Shown piece after piece: positions 33,722 to 44,099 of a stretch of 64,000 nt of DNA. This DNA comes from Eleusine coracana subsp. coracana (taxonomy: Eukaryota > Streptophyta > Magnoliopsida > Poales > Poaceae). Location of the stretch: NCBI GenBank assembly GCA_032690845.1, contig CM064417.1, positions 32,804,432-32,868,431 of the forward strand, given 5' to 3'. A program made the position numbers and the translations under genes. The notes below the pieces were generated by a model. That model was not told the origin of the DNA. It saw nothing but the letters and a program-made list of their open reading frames with translations, and searched no databases. Every line of letters begins with the position of its first letter. The first letter of the stretch is position 1.

Positions 33722-35076
33722 CACTAAGTGTTTCACTCTTGGTCGAGTGTTTTTTTTTTTGGACACTCGACAAAGATAGTCTTTGCCGAGCGTCAACTAA
33801 AAAACACTCGGCAAAATAGAAACACTCGCCAAAAAATGCTTTGCCAAGTGTCAATAAAAATACACTTGGCAAAAAAAATGTTTTTTTCAGTGTTCTTTCT
33901 TGACACTCGGCAAAGCTAATTTTTGCCAAGTGTTTTTTCTTGTCCCGAGTGCTTTTTCTTGACACTCGGTAAAAAATTATTTTTTTCCTCGTTTACTCTC
34001 AAATTTTTTTGTGCTCTACAAATACAACATGTGTGACTCTATGTTAAAATTTGGTAATTTTTTGTAGTTGTTTGTTATATTTAGTTAATTAATTACAATT
34101 AAAGCAATTTATTGAATAAAGTCAAATTTGAACCACAAGTGACTCAAATATAAGAATTCAATAAGTATAAAAATTATATTCATGTTGTTTAGCCCAATTA
34201 GAGATCTTACACATAAAATAAAAAGAAATTCGACATAAAGTATAAAAATCATGACCATAATAACGTGTGTCCAAATGATTTTTAAATTCTAAAAAACTCA
34301 AATAAAGTCTAAAAATCATGAGATTTGTTATAATGTTATGGTAATACAAGTAGAAGTTATGATAAAAAATAGAGAAGGTTTTACACAAGTTGTCATGTTC
34401 TTTACTTACTAAATGGAGAATCTCCGAAGAATAACCTTAGAGTTAAGAATTAGTGGTTAAGACTTGAAGTCATATTGAAAATCAAATTTGAATTGGACTC
34501 CAAATTATTTTGTATTGGTCAAAGATTATATAAATTGTATCATTTCAAAATTTAATTATTTTTGAAAGTGGTTTTATATTTTTAAATTTTTTAGTTCTTA
34601 GAAAAATTTATTTGCCTAGTGTCTAACTTAGCACTCGGCAAAGAGGGTCTTTGCTGAGTGTTTTATAAAAAAAAACACTCGACAAAGACGTAAATATAAA
34701 AAGATTTAAAACAAGATTTAGACTCAAATGGTAGTGTGGTGCATTGATAGAGGAGTACTCGCGTGAAGAAGAGGTCGTAGGTTCGAATCCCCTTAGGCAC
34801 ACTTTGTGCGGAGCACACGAAAAATTACCAAGACTTGTGAAAAAAAAAACACCAGGACGGGTGGGCGGGGATTCTAGAAGAAAAAGAAATTTGCTATTTA
34901 ATTACGTTTTTTTCGTGATTTATATTTTGCCGAGTGCTAAACTTTGCCGAGTGTTTTTGGGCACTCGGCAAAGCCTTACCGAGTGCGCGATAAAAAATAC
35001 TTGACAAAGAGCGCTTCGTCGGCTGTTTTTTTTTTTTTGCCGAGTGTTTTAGGGCAAGGAGAGATTTCCCGTAGTG
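33722..35076. mobile_element. Non-autonomous CACTA (En/Spm-type) DNA transposon
   Basis: The left end is CACTAAGTG at 33722 and the right end is CCCGTAGTG ending at 35076, i.e. CACTACGGG on the other strand. The 3-base duplication AAT flanks both ends (33719-33721 and 35077-35079), as CACTA elements produce. Both subterminal regions carry many direct and inverted copies of TTTGCCGAGTG and CACTCGGCAAA. At 1355 bases, with no transposase reading frame, it is non-autonomous. Only the first five bases of the termini match well, so the left terminus has decayed. Confidence 0.88.
34726..34803 (+). other. tRNA-like (pol III promoter-like) segment inside the CACTA element
   Basis: GGTTCGAATCC at about 34780-34790 is a perfect B-box / T-loop consensus. 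TGGTAGTGTGG at about 34730 resembles an A box, at about the right spacing upstream. The intervening text does not fold into an obvious complete cloverleaf, so I do not call a tRNA gene. It may be a captured tRNA-derived or SINE fragment. Confidence 0.4.
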
Positions 35077-35209
35077 AATACGTACTTCAGAAGAATGACA
35101 CATTTATTTCCCTATTATATATAGTCAGATTAACACATTTTATGCATGCACATTCTGTTGTCGTTGCATTTATTAAATAAATCCGCATCGGTGCCCATCT
35201 CAATATCGC

Positions 35210-35595
35210 CTAACCAAGAGATCTGTTATCATCCACCTCCCTGGCTACTCCAACATCGCTAGGGACAGAAGGGGGATGGGGAACGTGATGATATGTGCAG
35301 CAGCAGTCAGTATTATCTTTATAACATTCGCCACTGCGTACAACTTTGTCTGAGGGGGCCTCACGTATACACTGTGTTCGGCATTCTAGCTATTAACTTG
35401 CAGTTTCTCATTGGGTTACATACGTCTTGATCTGCATGCGCATGCAATAATCAACATCCCACAGTAAACCAGCAAAAATACATATCATGCTAATATTGCA
35501 AAGGTAGGTAGTTACATACCCTCCACGCTGGACGAAAGCGTAGCACACAAAATGATAAGAACAATGCAAAGAGAAGCGCGCATGGTCTTCGCCAT
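35210..35595 (-). CDS. Small secreted Cys-containing peptide, defensin-like style, two exons
   Basis: Exon 1 (35595-35520) encodes MAKTMRASLCIVLIILC followed by ATLSSSVE, a clear signal peptide. It ends at a GTATGT donor after codon position 1, the layout of plant defensin-like genes (intron just after the signal peptide). An acceptor at TGCATGCAG gives an 88-base intron and a second exon from 35431 with Cys at two sites. That frame stops at TGA 35363-35361. A downstream acceptor (CCCCCTCAG, exon from 35349) keeps the frame open to the stop at 35212-35210 and encodes ECYKDNTDCCCTYHH, giving 71 residues. Either the second acceptor is used or a one-base shift has broken the gene. The total Cys count is low for a defensin-like peptide, so the function is uncertain. 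Confidence 0.5.
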
Positions 35596-35679
35596 GAAGA
35601 GATGGCGACAGTGGATGTCTCTACAGGCTCTTCTTTTCTGGTATATGCTTAATGCTTATTGCGTTGCTTGCTCATGGTT

Positions 35680-35687
35680 TTATAAAG
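35680..35687 (-). promoter_or_regulatory. TATA box of the small secreted peptide gene
   Basis: On the minus strand the text reads CCTTTATAAAACC about 85 bases upstream of the ATG at 35595. A TATA box, short leader, signal peptide and intron in consistent order support a real transcription unit. Confidence 0.5.
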
Positions 35688-35792
35688 GCCGAGAAACATG
35701 TTAGGTGTTATAACAACTTGAATAATATAATCTATCTGCATGCATGCCCTCCATCAATACTGAGATATATATCTTCGTTTTAAGGTTTGTGA

Positions 35793-35888
35793 TCTTGCAC
35801 CACTATAAAATAAATATGATAATATCCTGCACCACATTCAAATAAATCCGACAATATCCTGCACCATTATCAAATAAATATGACAATA
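35793..35888 (+). repeat. Three tandem copies of a 32-base unit
   Basis: Units start at 35793, 35825 and 35857, each opening TCYTGCACCA and closing AATA. They differ from each other at a few positions. The array lies about 100 bases upstream of the small peptide gene's TATA box, read on the minus strand. Confidence 0.85.
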
Positions 35889-36267
35889 TCCGGTGTGTTT
35901 AAAGTTTAAACCACATTTCAACTACACTAGGACGAAACCTCCTCCTTAGACCAGCCAACTTCCTCGCTTTTCATTTCCTTCACCACACGACCCAACCCTA
36001 TCATACCAGCCTAAATTTGATGTGGCCGTGGCTCCTTCAAGAATTTCAGCAAGCAATTCTGGACAAATGTGCATTTGTTATTTGCTTGCATCTAGAAGGA
36101 GAAAAAGGTACGGTCAAGTAATCAACATTATTATTGCTACATTTCTCAACAGTAAGAGCTGGCAAAAATATGCAATCATTGTCTATGTCCTCTTCATTTG
36201 CAGGGAACTAGTAAAGTGACCAGTCACTATACCATGGAACATTGTTACTGAGACCAATAGTGGGCAC

Positions 36268-36333
36268 GGAGCATTGGTCACTAAAAGGTGGCAACAAATC
36301 ATCGGTCGATAATTTTGTTAGTGCCAATGCTCC
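36268..36333. repeat. Imperfect inverted repeat (hairpin)
   Basis: GGAGCATTGGTCACTAA at 36268-36284 is the near-complement of TTAGTGCCAATGCTCC at 36318-36333. The spacing is 33 bases. Similar words occur in grass DNA transposon ends, but no target duplication was found. Confidence 0.5.
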
Positions 36334-37897
36334 ATCAGTCAATAATTATCTTGACGTTTTATGTTGTGCGGTCGGTGGGTAAGTCCTATGCAAAGACGAA
36401 CGGTGGGTTGGTAAAAGAACTACAATATGAGCGAAGACGGGAAAACAACCCTAAATAAAAAAAAATCCTTTCACTTCCAGCTGCCCGCTCACCGCCTACA
36501 CCCAGCTGCCCGCCCGCCTGCCCACCACTGCCGCTCAGCTCCAACCCGCACCCACCCGCCGCAGTGCGCGTCACGCCCACCTGCCACATCGTGCAGTCTG
36601 CGCCCCACCCACGAAATCCGCCTGCCGCCTCTATATATGCATGGTATTACAGTTCTGAAGTATGCATGGTATTTATCAATACTTCATCCTATGTAAGTAT
36701 TTTTAGATTTCAAATTTGTTCCAATATATAAGTATTTATAGAGTTAGGATCCACAAAACAGTAATAATGTCTCTGTCCTCTAGTGCCCACCGAACTCCCC
36801 ACAACATCTCCCCCCGGATTCAATGCCGCTGTCCTCTCCCTCCTTCCCACGAAAGCTATGACTCTGATGGCCTTGCCGGCCGGCCCGTCGCCCTTCATGG
36901 CGCAATCTCCCTCCCTCCTCCCTCCATTGTCGTCGCGACCCGCCAATGTTATCCCAACCCACCGTCTACATCATGAGTTCTCTAGATCCAACAAGATGAC
37001 GATGGTCGTCCTCGTGTGAGCCCAATGTAGGAGTAGGACGTGCCGAGGCCCGTTGATGCAGCAGCGGGACGTGGTGAGAGAGATTGAGGGCCTCAGGGCT
37101 TGTCCTCATCAAGCGACATTCGCTTTCTCTTCTATTTCTCTTTTGAATTAATCTGCAACAATCCCCTCCAAATTCGGTGAGATAACGCCGCCCTCCTCCA
37201 TGAGCTCTCCTTGACCACACAACCTTAGGTGGCCACTCTCTTGTAAGCAAGCTTTGCTTTCACGAGGACGACGCCAGTAGGCGGACATTGGAAGCCTGGC
37301 CAAAGCTAGCTGGCTAGAGTCATGGGCGCACGGAAGCAAGGGCGAAAAGATGGAATCTGAGTATTGATGAGGGACAAAACTGTCATTTACTTTCTCTGCT
37401 AAATTTTTTTTGGAACCCAGGAATGCTTATATAATGGGATGAAGGAAGTATAAATTTACAAGTCATAAATTTCTAACATGCATTATTGATTGGTAATCTG
37501 GAATGAACATATAATTTTGTATCATCTTATGGCACGTGTTAAAGGCCACCGGCAATGTGACATGAGTGCGGGCATTAGCATGCAGTACAGGACACGTTGG
37601 AAAACCACACAGCCGTAGAACGGGCTAGCAGTGTCACGCATGGAGCTGGGCGGGTGCGGGCAGGGCATCGACGAGCAAAGCACAGGGCAGGTAGCCAGCA
37701 ATGCACACATCTGTGACGCGGACCTACGGCGTCACATCCGGAGCAGGGCAAGTGTCGAGCTGCTGGCAACACGTGCACAAACACCAAGCAGGCTAACGAC
37801 ATCATCACACGTGGCCAAGGTTAAGATTTGTATATTTTTGGAACTATATATTGATGTATGTACATCAAACTAAATTAGCATCAATAATGATCTCACA
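36334..37897. other. Stretch without supported gene; GC-rich patches
   Basis: 36476-36620 and 36780-37000 are C- and GC-rich and produce several overlapping short frames on both strands (for example 36710-36946 and 36783-37019). None shows a domain, splice structure or consistent codon use. They may be captured exon fragments. 37330-37897 shows nothing recognisable. Confidence 0.35.
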
Positions 37898-37910
37898 TCT
37901 TTACTCCTTA

Positions 37911-37956
37911 AAAGCACGAGTCAAATCTTTTCTAAAGCACGAGTCAAATCTTTTCT
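37911..37956 (+). repeat. Tandem duplication of a 23-base unit at the Helitron 5' end
   Basis: Two identical 23-base units, each beginning AAAGCACGAGTC and ending TCTTTTCT, occupy 37911-37933 and 37934-37956. They lie 13 bases inside the proposed 5' terminus. Confidence 0.85.
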
Positions 37957-38689
37957 ATATCCACACTGTTAATTACTCTAGTTAACCTCTCATAGTCTAG
38001 ACTAATCTAAATACACCCCACCAATTGTACATAAAATTATTCCTATTATAAATCTAACAGACAAAAATTCTCATTAAATGGTTACATCAATCTGACATCT
38101 AAAAACGCTGGGATCTCTCGTCTTCCTTCCGCCCACGCTGGCTGCTCCCCTCCCCGTGATTTCCTCGATCCGTAACTGTCCATCGCACAACCTGCAAGGC
38201 GCCGTGACCCTATTGTCCACAACCACAAGCCACCATCTCCCTCCTATGACAGATCGTCGCCGCTCACGTTCAGATTGCTGCTGCCGCAGAAAAGATCAAG
38301 GAGCGTTTTGAGCAATCGTACCTTTGCTCAAGTCTCTGCGGCCGACTTCCACAGTGATGACGGGACCGAGATTAGGAAAGCCGTGCACGCTGCACGGGCA
38401 CCCTACCTACGTGGACTAAGGGTGGCCTTCTGACCTTGCAACTTCCAGGACTATGATAGGGAGAGGCACGGTGGGGGAAAAATCTTGCCATTCGCTTCTG
38501 AATGATCAATTACATCGAGGGAGGCTGTTGTGACGGCTGACGAGAAGGAGAAGATGCTCCTGTCCTGTTCCGCAGAGAAACCTTCCTGTCCCCCCTTGCG
38601 TTGTGCTCTAGTATATTATCAGTGAATGACTCAATTAATTAGTTTGTGCTAATTTCAAGTATCAGACTCTAATACAGTACGTGGTGTTT

Positions 38690-38922
38690 CTGCTATCGGA
38701 AGGCTAGAACGGCAGCAAGTTGGAATGTTATCGAGACCATTGGAGGTCGTGCTCAGGTTTTATTTTAATTAATATTTTTTTACCAAAATGCTCATTAAAT
38801 AATTTGATTACTTGATTAGCCTCCGGCCGTCTTCGTCATCGATCAGGAAAGGGCGTACAAGATACAGCTCTCAAATCATTCCATTCAATTCACTAGGATT
38901 ATGTCGTGTATGGACCAGTGAA
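38690..38922 (+). pseudogene. Exon-like fragments within the Helitron
   Basis: At about 38699-38757 one frame reads ARTAASWNVIETIGGRAQ and stops at a possible GT donor. After an AT-rich gap, an AG at 38818-38819 is followed by PPAVFVIDQERAYKIQLS and a stop at about 38919-38921. The coding-like text flanked by intron-like text suggests captured exons of a host gene. I do not recognise the gene. Confidence 0.3.
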
Positions 38923-39465
38923 TTCTCTGCTCCAATTTTTCTTATGATGAACAGTTGGGATGTTGACCTCGTGGTTTTGCAACTAATACTTATTGCTATC
39001 ACAGATCTATTATATCATTTGAAGTGGGTATTATTTGGTACTTGTCCGGTCATCTTGATTAAGTAGCAACAGCAATGTCACAATTTTCCTTTTTACTAAA
39101 TTGTCAAACTTATCTTTACATTTGGTACAGTTTGAGAAATGAAGTAATTCAGGAGATAAATCAAGAAAGGTGAATGAATAATGGACCACATATTTATACT
39201 AATTAGATTTTTAATGTGTCACTGCGGATGTAAATTGTTTGCTGAGTAATGTAGGTGATAAATCTTTATAATCTATCTTGTGTTGTTATGATTTTTTTTT
39301 CATATTTCTTACCAGTTTGGAGTCTCCAGGTGTTTATTTAGATAATTTTTTTCAGTTTTATCAATATTAATTTATAGACACATATACAGCTCATGACACT
39401 AATCAGATACTTATGTTCTATATCAGTAAAAGTTTGGCTGAGAAAATTACTCTTCTTTGTATCAG

Positions 39466-39579
39466 CCGGAATATCAGGCACACAGGAAGTCGATAACTGA
39501 TGAACATGCTCATGAAAATACTGAGGCTGCCACACAACATAATTTAGGCATTGGGGAGGCCATGGATCTCAACCTATGA
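39466..39579 (+). pseudogene. Terminal-exon-like fragment within the Helitron
   Basis: After a pyrimidine-rich stretch ending in ATCAG, the frame from 39466 reads PEYQAHRKSITDEHAHENTE and ends GEAMDLNL followed by TGA at 39577-39579. It is 37 residues long. The acceptor-like boundary and clean stop look like a captured last exon. The parent gene is not recognised and no upstream exon is joined in frame. Confidence 0.35.
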
Positions 39580-39877
39580 ATCCCCTGATGCAAGGTATCT
39601 GACACAAAAATTGATCTTTTTGCGTTTAAATCATTCCATTCATAGTTTTTCTGATGACACATGCATATTTGTTACTTAATTGAAATAATAACAAAAACAA
39701 ACACACATGTGCTAGGAGGAAAACCACACAACCAAGAGAACAAGGCGAAGAAATGTGTGCATGTGCATTTTTTATCATATCAGTGAGACCATTGAGGTAG
39801 CTACCTAGATGACATCTTTTCTTCCTCAAATTGAACATCTAGGGTAGTGCTTGGTATTCATGACACATTCTAGCTAA

Positions 39878-40230
39878 GAGCATCACCAAAAGCTTCCAAA
39901 AAATTAATCTTAAAAGAGTATTTTTAGTAGCAGCCCAAAAATTATAACGGAGAAGTTTTCTTGTCTCCTCTAACAGTTCTCCCTAAAAATAGATCATAAA
40001 AACTTTTGATTGGTCCACATTAGCATCTAGGATCACAAAAACATTAATTCTCTTGTAAAGACAAGGATTGAGCCCTCAATTTTTCCCTCGTTTCTAGCTA
40101 CAAATAAAGAGAATTTAAAGAGAGAATAAATCTATGAGTTGTTTTGAAAAAGCTATTGGAGATGATTTTTTAAATTAAACCCCATTAATTTGATTTAAGG
40201 AGAGTTTATGGGGCTCTCTTGCAGATGCTC
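39878..40230. mobile_element. Tourist-like (PIF/Harbinger) MITE with TAA duplication
   Basis: The termini GAGCATC (39878) and GATGCTC (ending 40230) are inverted repeats with partly matching extensions. TAA flanks both sides (39875-39877 and 40231-40233), the usual duplication of this superfamily. At 353 bases with AT-rich non-coding content it is a typical MITE. It sits inside the proposed Helitron, so it inserted later or travelled with it. Confidence 0.8.
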
Positions 40231-40392
40231 TAACTAGCTATAACTTGTTTGTAGAATTTAAATGTCTTGTACTTTTAATGAGGTGATTGTGGTTGATTTT
40301 AAATGAGGTTGTCATTTAGGAAGAACAATTGAGATGTTTGTCCTTTTGAATTATCAAATATCACTGTAGCATTAGCACGGGCCAAATACTAG

Positions 40393-40581
40393 TGTATTAG
40401 GATCTAGAGAAAGGTCAGATTTTTTTTTAATTACTAAACTATTTCTATTTTTTACTTATCACCTTGGTAGGAGGTCCATTCATTTAGTGAATTTAGTTTG
40501 ATTGCAATAAGACATTTGAAGCTCAAACGATCGCCTCCCAAGCATATCCCCTATCTGTCACCATTTGCCGACCCACACAGG
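40393..40581. other. Short spacer between Helitron and gypsy LTR
   Basis: AT-rich text with no recognised feature. The boundary at 40582 is where similarity to the other gypsy LTR (23139) begins. Confidence 0.4.
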
Positions 40582-40952
40582 TGATGTGGACAAGGGTTCT
40601 CAATCTTCCAAAAGGTTCTAATAATCTTGATTTGGACGGAGGCGAAATACAAATCGATCCGGTTTCTAAACAACACGATCAAAACCCCGCAATCACAACA
40701 CAACATCTCCTCTGGTTATGAACAGTTAAAGAACAATTGACCTTGCCGAGAAGGCTAATCCCTGCCTACAAATAAAGAACACAAGCAAGAACAAAGAAGA
40801 ATGCAACCAAATTGCAGATGTATGATTGAACTCATGAAGTTGGGGTCTCACAAACTGATAAATGGTGACACTATTTATGAACAGAATTAATCTAAACAAA
40901 ACTCAAAACCTAATGGAGTGGCGGCAGCTGTTTATGAAAACCCTAGGGTCGT
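40582..40952 (-). repeat. Outer part of the gypsy 3' LTR
   Basis: It matches the solo LTR from 23139 (for example CAAATCGATCCGG, AACACAAG-AAG, GGGTCTCACAAACTG). The plus-strand edge TGATGTGGACAAGGG at 40582 is the LTR terminus (CACATCA on the element's strand). It ends at 40952, where the copia-type element begins. Confidence 0.75.
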
Positions 40953-42557
40953 TGTAAGCTTCATGATCATTGATGATTGGATCCTCTAGGTATGAATGTT
41001 TTGGGGATTAATGACAACTATGAAATTATGGGCTAACATCTACACGAGTATTATCTATCTAGATATCATCTCCAAACTATGAAATCATATTGATGATGAT
41101 GGTTGCCTTTGCGATGGATGACAATGACCACAATCATAGAGGCTTGATGAGCTTGATGGAGTCAAAGGGTTGATGAAGATGGATCAAGGCTAAGGACAAG
41201 CTTTGGAGCAAGTGTTTGGAACACTTGTCTAGCTATTAGGGCTTTGAGTCCATAGGAAAAACCGGACTATCAAGGGGGTCTTGGTCATGTCTCTTAGGTC
41301 ATGAGTAGTCGGTGATGTGCATGGATGCTAATTGAAATCACAGGCACTAGGTGACAGTGGAGAAGCCAGGAAATGAAGTCAAGTGAGGACAAGGTGTTTT
41401 AGCTTCTAGACGTAGTGACCGGACAAAAGGGTCAGTGGTGACCGACCGTACGGTCACTAGAAGACCAGAGAGAAGTCTGCGAGGAAATCTGTCGGTGTGA
41501 AGACCTGTAGAGACCGGACGATTCGGTCTATATGGAGGTAGCTCAGTACAGAAGGGTGCAGAAAATGTTGCTCTCTAGAATGGAGAGAGAAAGTCTAACC
41601 GGACGGTCTAGTCAGTATGAGGATCAGCAGTGGGCAGAGCCATTGGAGTTGGATCTGTGGTGACCGGACGGTCCGGTCAGGTAGTGATCGGACAGTCCAG
41701 TCAGTACGTCTAGAAAGCTGATTTTATGGAGCAACGGCTAGTTGGAGGTTAGAAGCCTATATAACTTCGTTGCTAGGGTCTTGGAGACCCCTCTTGGCTA
41801 GTGGAACTGCTTGGAGCATTTGGTGAGAGTCATAGGAAAAGAGAAGAGCACGAGGAGGAGATATTGCATATCTTGAGAGTGCTAGTTAGAGTAACTTGAG
41901 CTTCTTGCACATCTAAAGCTAGGGTGTCCTTTAGAGTGTGATCTAGGTTGTTACTCTTAGTCTATGGTGAGACCTAGACCGGTTAGGTGGCGGTGATCAA
42001 GCCTATCGTGATTGGTTGTGAAGGCCGTCACACGTTTGTACCTGGTTTGAGCCACCGGTGAAAGGGTCATCGCTAGTGAGTGCACGTGTTGGCTCGGGGA
42101 GTCCGGCAAGTTCTCGAGGGAGACGATCTTGTGCCTTGGTGGCAGCGGTAACGCAACCGTGTCTTTATTCTGGGAGTGATTACGGACTCGTGTGCAAGAA
42201 CTCCATATTGGTGGAGGGAGGGACTGGCACTCTGGCGGGAGTGGTCCAACGAGGAGTAGGGGAAGACGCCATCCTTCCGACACCTCGGAAAAAAATCATG
42301 AGCATTCCTTGACCCCTCTTTACTATTCCACAATTGTGTGCTCTAGTAACTATGTTGACTTGTGGCTTGCATAGGCTAGTGTATTTAGCTTCCGTATTTG
42401 TATTCATCATGAACACTAGCATGTGTAGGGTCTTAGCCTCATAGAATTGCTTAGGTTACAATAATTGCTAGGATCTAGTGGTGTGAAATTGAAGTATTCG
42501 GATTTATGGTTGGCTTACCGATTCACCCCCCCCCTGGGTACGCCTTTGGTCCTTACA
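40953..42557 (+). repeat. 5' LTR of the copia-type element
   Basis: This 1605-base LTR is terminated by TGTAAG/CTTACA. It matches the 3' LTR throughout but is about 106 bases longer, largely from a block around 42080-42185 missing in the 3' copy. U3 has repeated variants of GACCGGACGGTCCGGTC at 41410-41705. The visible substitutions between the two LTRs indicate an old insertion. Confidence 0.9.
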
Positions 42558-42558
42558 A

Positions 42559-42572
42559 TTGGTATCAGAGCC
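42559..42572 (+). other. Primer-binding site (initiator tRNA-Met type)
   Basis: TTGGTATCAGAGCC lies one base inside the 5' LTR end. It is the standard complement of the plant initiator tRNA-Met 3' end used by copia elements. Confidence 0.9.
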
Positions 42573-42610
42573 AAGTGCTCATCTTTGAGGCTTCAACGCC
42601 TTGAGTAAGG

Positions 42611-44094
42611 ATGCCGGGAGAGATGGAGAGTGTTCCCATATTCAATGGGGAGGACTACGGGTATTGGAAGGCATGCATGCAAGCCTACCTCGAGTCCCTT
42701 GATCCAGAGATATGGACGGTGACCCACGATTCGGATGTGGATGTAAACCTGTTGGATCCTGATTTCATTAAGCACAATGCTAAGACCAAGAATGCTCTGT
42801 TTGCATGCATTTCTAAGGATGTCTTTGCCAGATTAGATGTGAGTTTGTCAGCACATGATATCTGGACTGAGATTTAGAGTATCTATGTGGGTACTAGTGA
42901 TGTCAAAGAGGAAAGATGTTATGTGCTGAAGAACAAGTATGACAACTTCATTAGATTGCCACATGAGAGAGCTAACACTATTTATTCTCGCTTTCATGTA
43001 CTAGTGGAGGTGATCAATGCTCTTGGGGATGACTTCAAGCTCAAGCCTGTTGAGGTGATAAGAAGATTCTTGAGGCTATTCAAAGACCCCAAGTATGAGT
43101 CCATCATCACCTTCATATTGAAAGGTGACCTCAAGACCAAGACCATCAAGGACGTACTTGTCAAGATCACTGCTTTTGAGAGCTATCAGTTGGGTATGGA
43201 TGATCCACAACCATCCAACCTAGCTCTTCAGGCCGAGAAGCAAGAGCCTATCAAGAGCAAGAAGAAAGCAGTGATTGAAAATGATGATGATGATGATGAA
43301 GATGACTTGAGTGAGGACTTGGCTCTTCTAATGAAGAAGATGAGAACCTTCAAGAACAAGTTTGCTTTCAAGTCCAAGTGCAAGTGCTTCAACTATGGGT
43401 CCAAGAACCACTTTGTTCGGGATTGCCCCAACCCAAGAAAGAAGCTTTCAAGCCCCAAGACTCAAGTGAAGAAGAAGAAGAAGAAGAGCCCAAAGCCAAG
43501 CTAAAGAAGAAGAGGTACTTTAACAAGGATAAGAGCAAAGGCAAAGCTAAAGCCAAAAACTACAAGAAGAAGTTCTCACACAACGCCCTTGTTGGAGAGT
43601 GGACAAGTGACAACTCAAGTGACACATTCTCTTCCTCAAGCGATGTTGAAGAAGTAGCCGGCCTAGCCATGATCAAGACCACATTTCTATGAGCTCTGCC
43701 TCCACCTCCCACGTGCCTCATGGCCACAAGCCAACTTGGGGAGAGTGAGGATGACAGCAGCGACGACAGCGATGATGAGGAGCTCTCCTACGTCGAGCTT
43801 TGGAGTATGCTTGACCAAGACTGCGACATCACCATCAAGAAATCCAAAATGCTAGATGTGGTAAGAAAAGAGTGTAAGTTAGCTAAGGACCGTGTTGATG
43901 AGCTTGAGAGTGAGCTCAAGGACCTTGTCACATCTCATGAGGCCCTAAATAAGAGTTATGACAAACTCAATGGTGATCATGTAGAGCTACATAAGAAGTA
44001 TGAGACACTTGAACTTACTTTTGAGGCCATCAATGTTGAGAAGCTTGCCTCTCCCTCCTCTAGTTCATCTAAGAGTGATGCTTCTACTGTGTGA
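42611..44094 (+). pseudogene. Copia-type gag with damaged zinc knuckle
   Basis: The start at 42611 gives PIFNGEDYGYWKACMQAYLES, the N-terminal wording of copia gag proteins. There is an in-frame stop at 42875-42877. The frame continues at 42887 with a UBN2-like core and an acidic run (DDDDDEDDL). It then reads CFNYGSKNHFVRDC (43385-43426), where the second Cys of C-x2-C-x4-H-x4-C is Tyr. After a frame change a Lys-rich piece and a Glu/Lys coiled-coil segment (43720-44094) follow. The protein would package element RNA; this copy has at least one stop and one or two shifts. Confidence 0.75.
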
Positions 44095-44099
44095 TGAAT

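Larger units (their letters stand above)
37898..40392 (+). mobile_element. Probable non-autonomous Helitron
   Basis: The left end reads TCTTTACTCCTTAAAAGC preceded by A. The right end reads GTAGCATTAGCACGGGCC, then AAATACTAG, followed by T. A/TC at the left and CTAG/T at the right fit Helitron insertion between A and T without target duplication. The GCAC(G)GG-type terminal text matches grass Helitron ends. No Rep/helicase coding was found, so it is non-autonomous. It carries exon-like fragments at 38700-38920 and 39466-39579 and a complete MITE. The 3' hairpin is weak, which lowers confidence. Confidence 0.55.

Noticed and set aside
34726..34803. A functional tRNA gene
   Set aside because: The B box is perfect, but I could not form an acceptor stem and anticodon arm, so only a tRNA-like fragment is reported.
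36710..37339. Host gene in the GC-rich patch
   Set aside because: Several overlapping frames exist on both strands, but none has a recognisable domain, start context and splice structure together.
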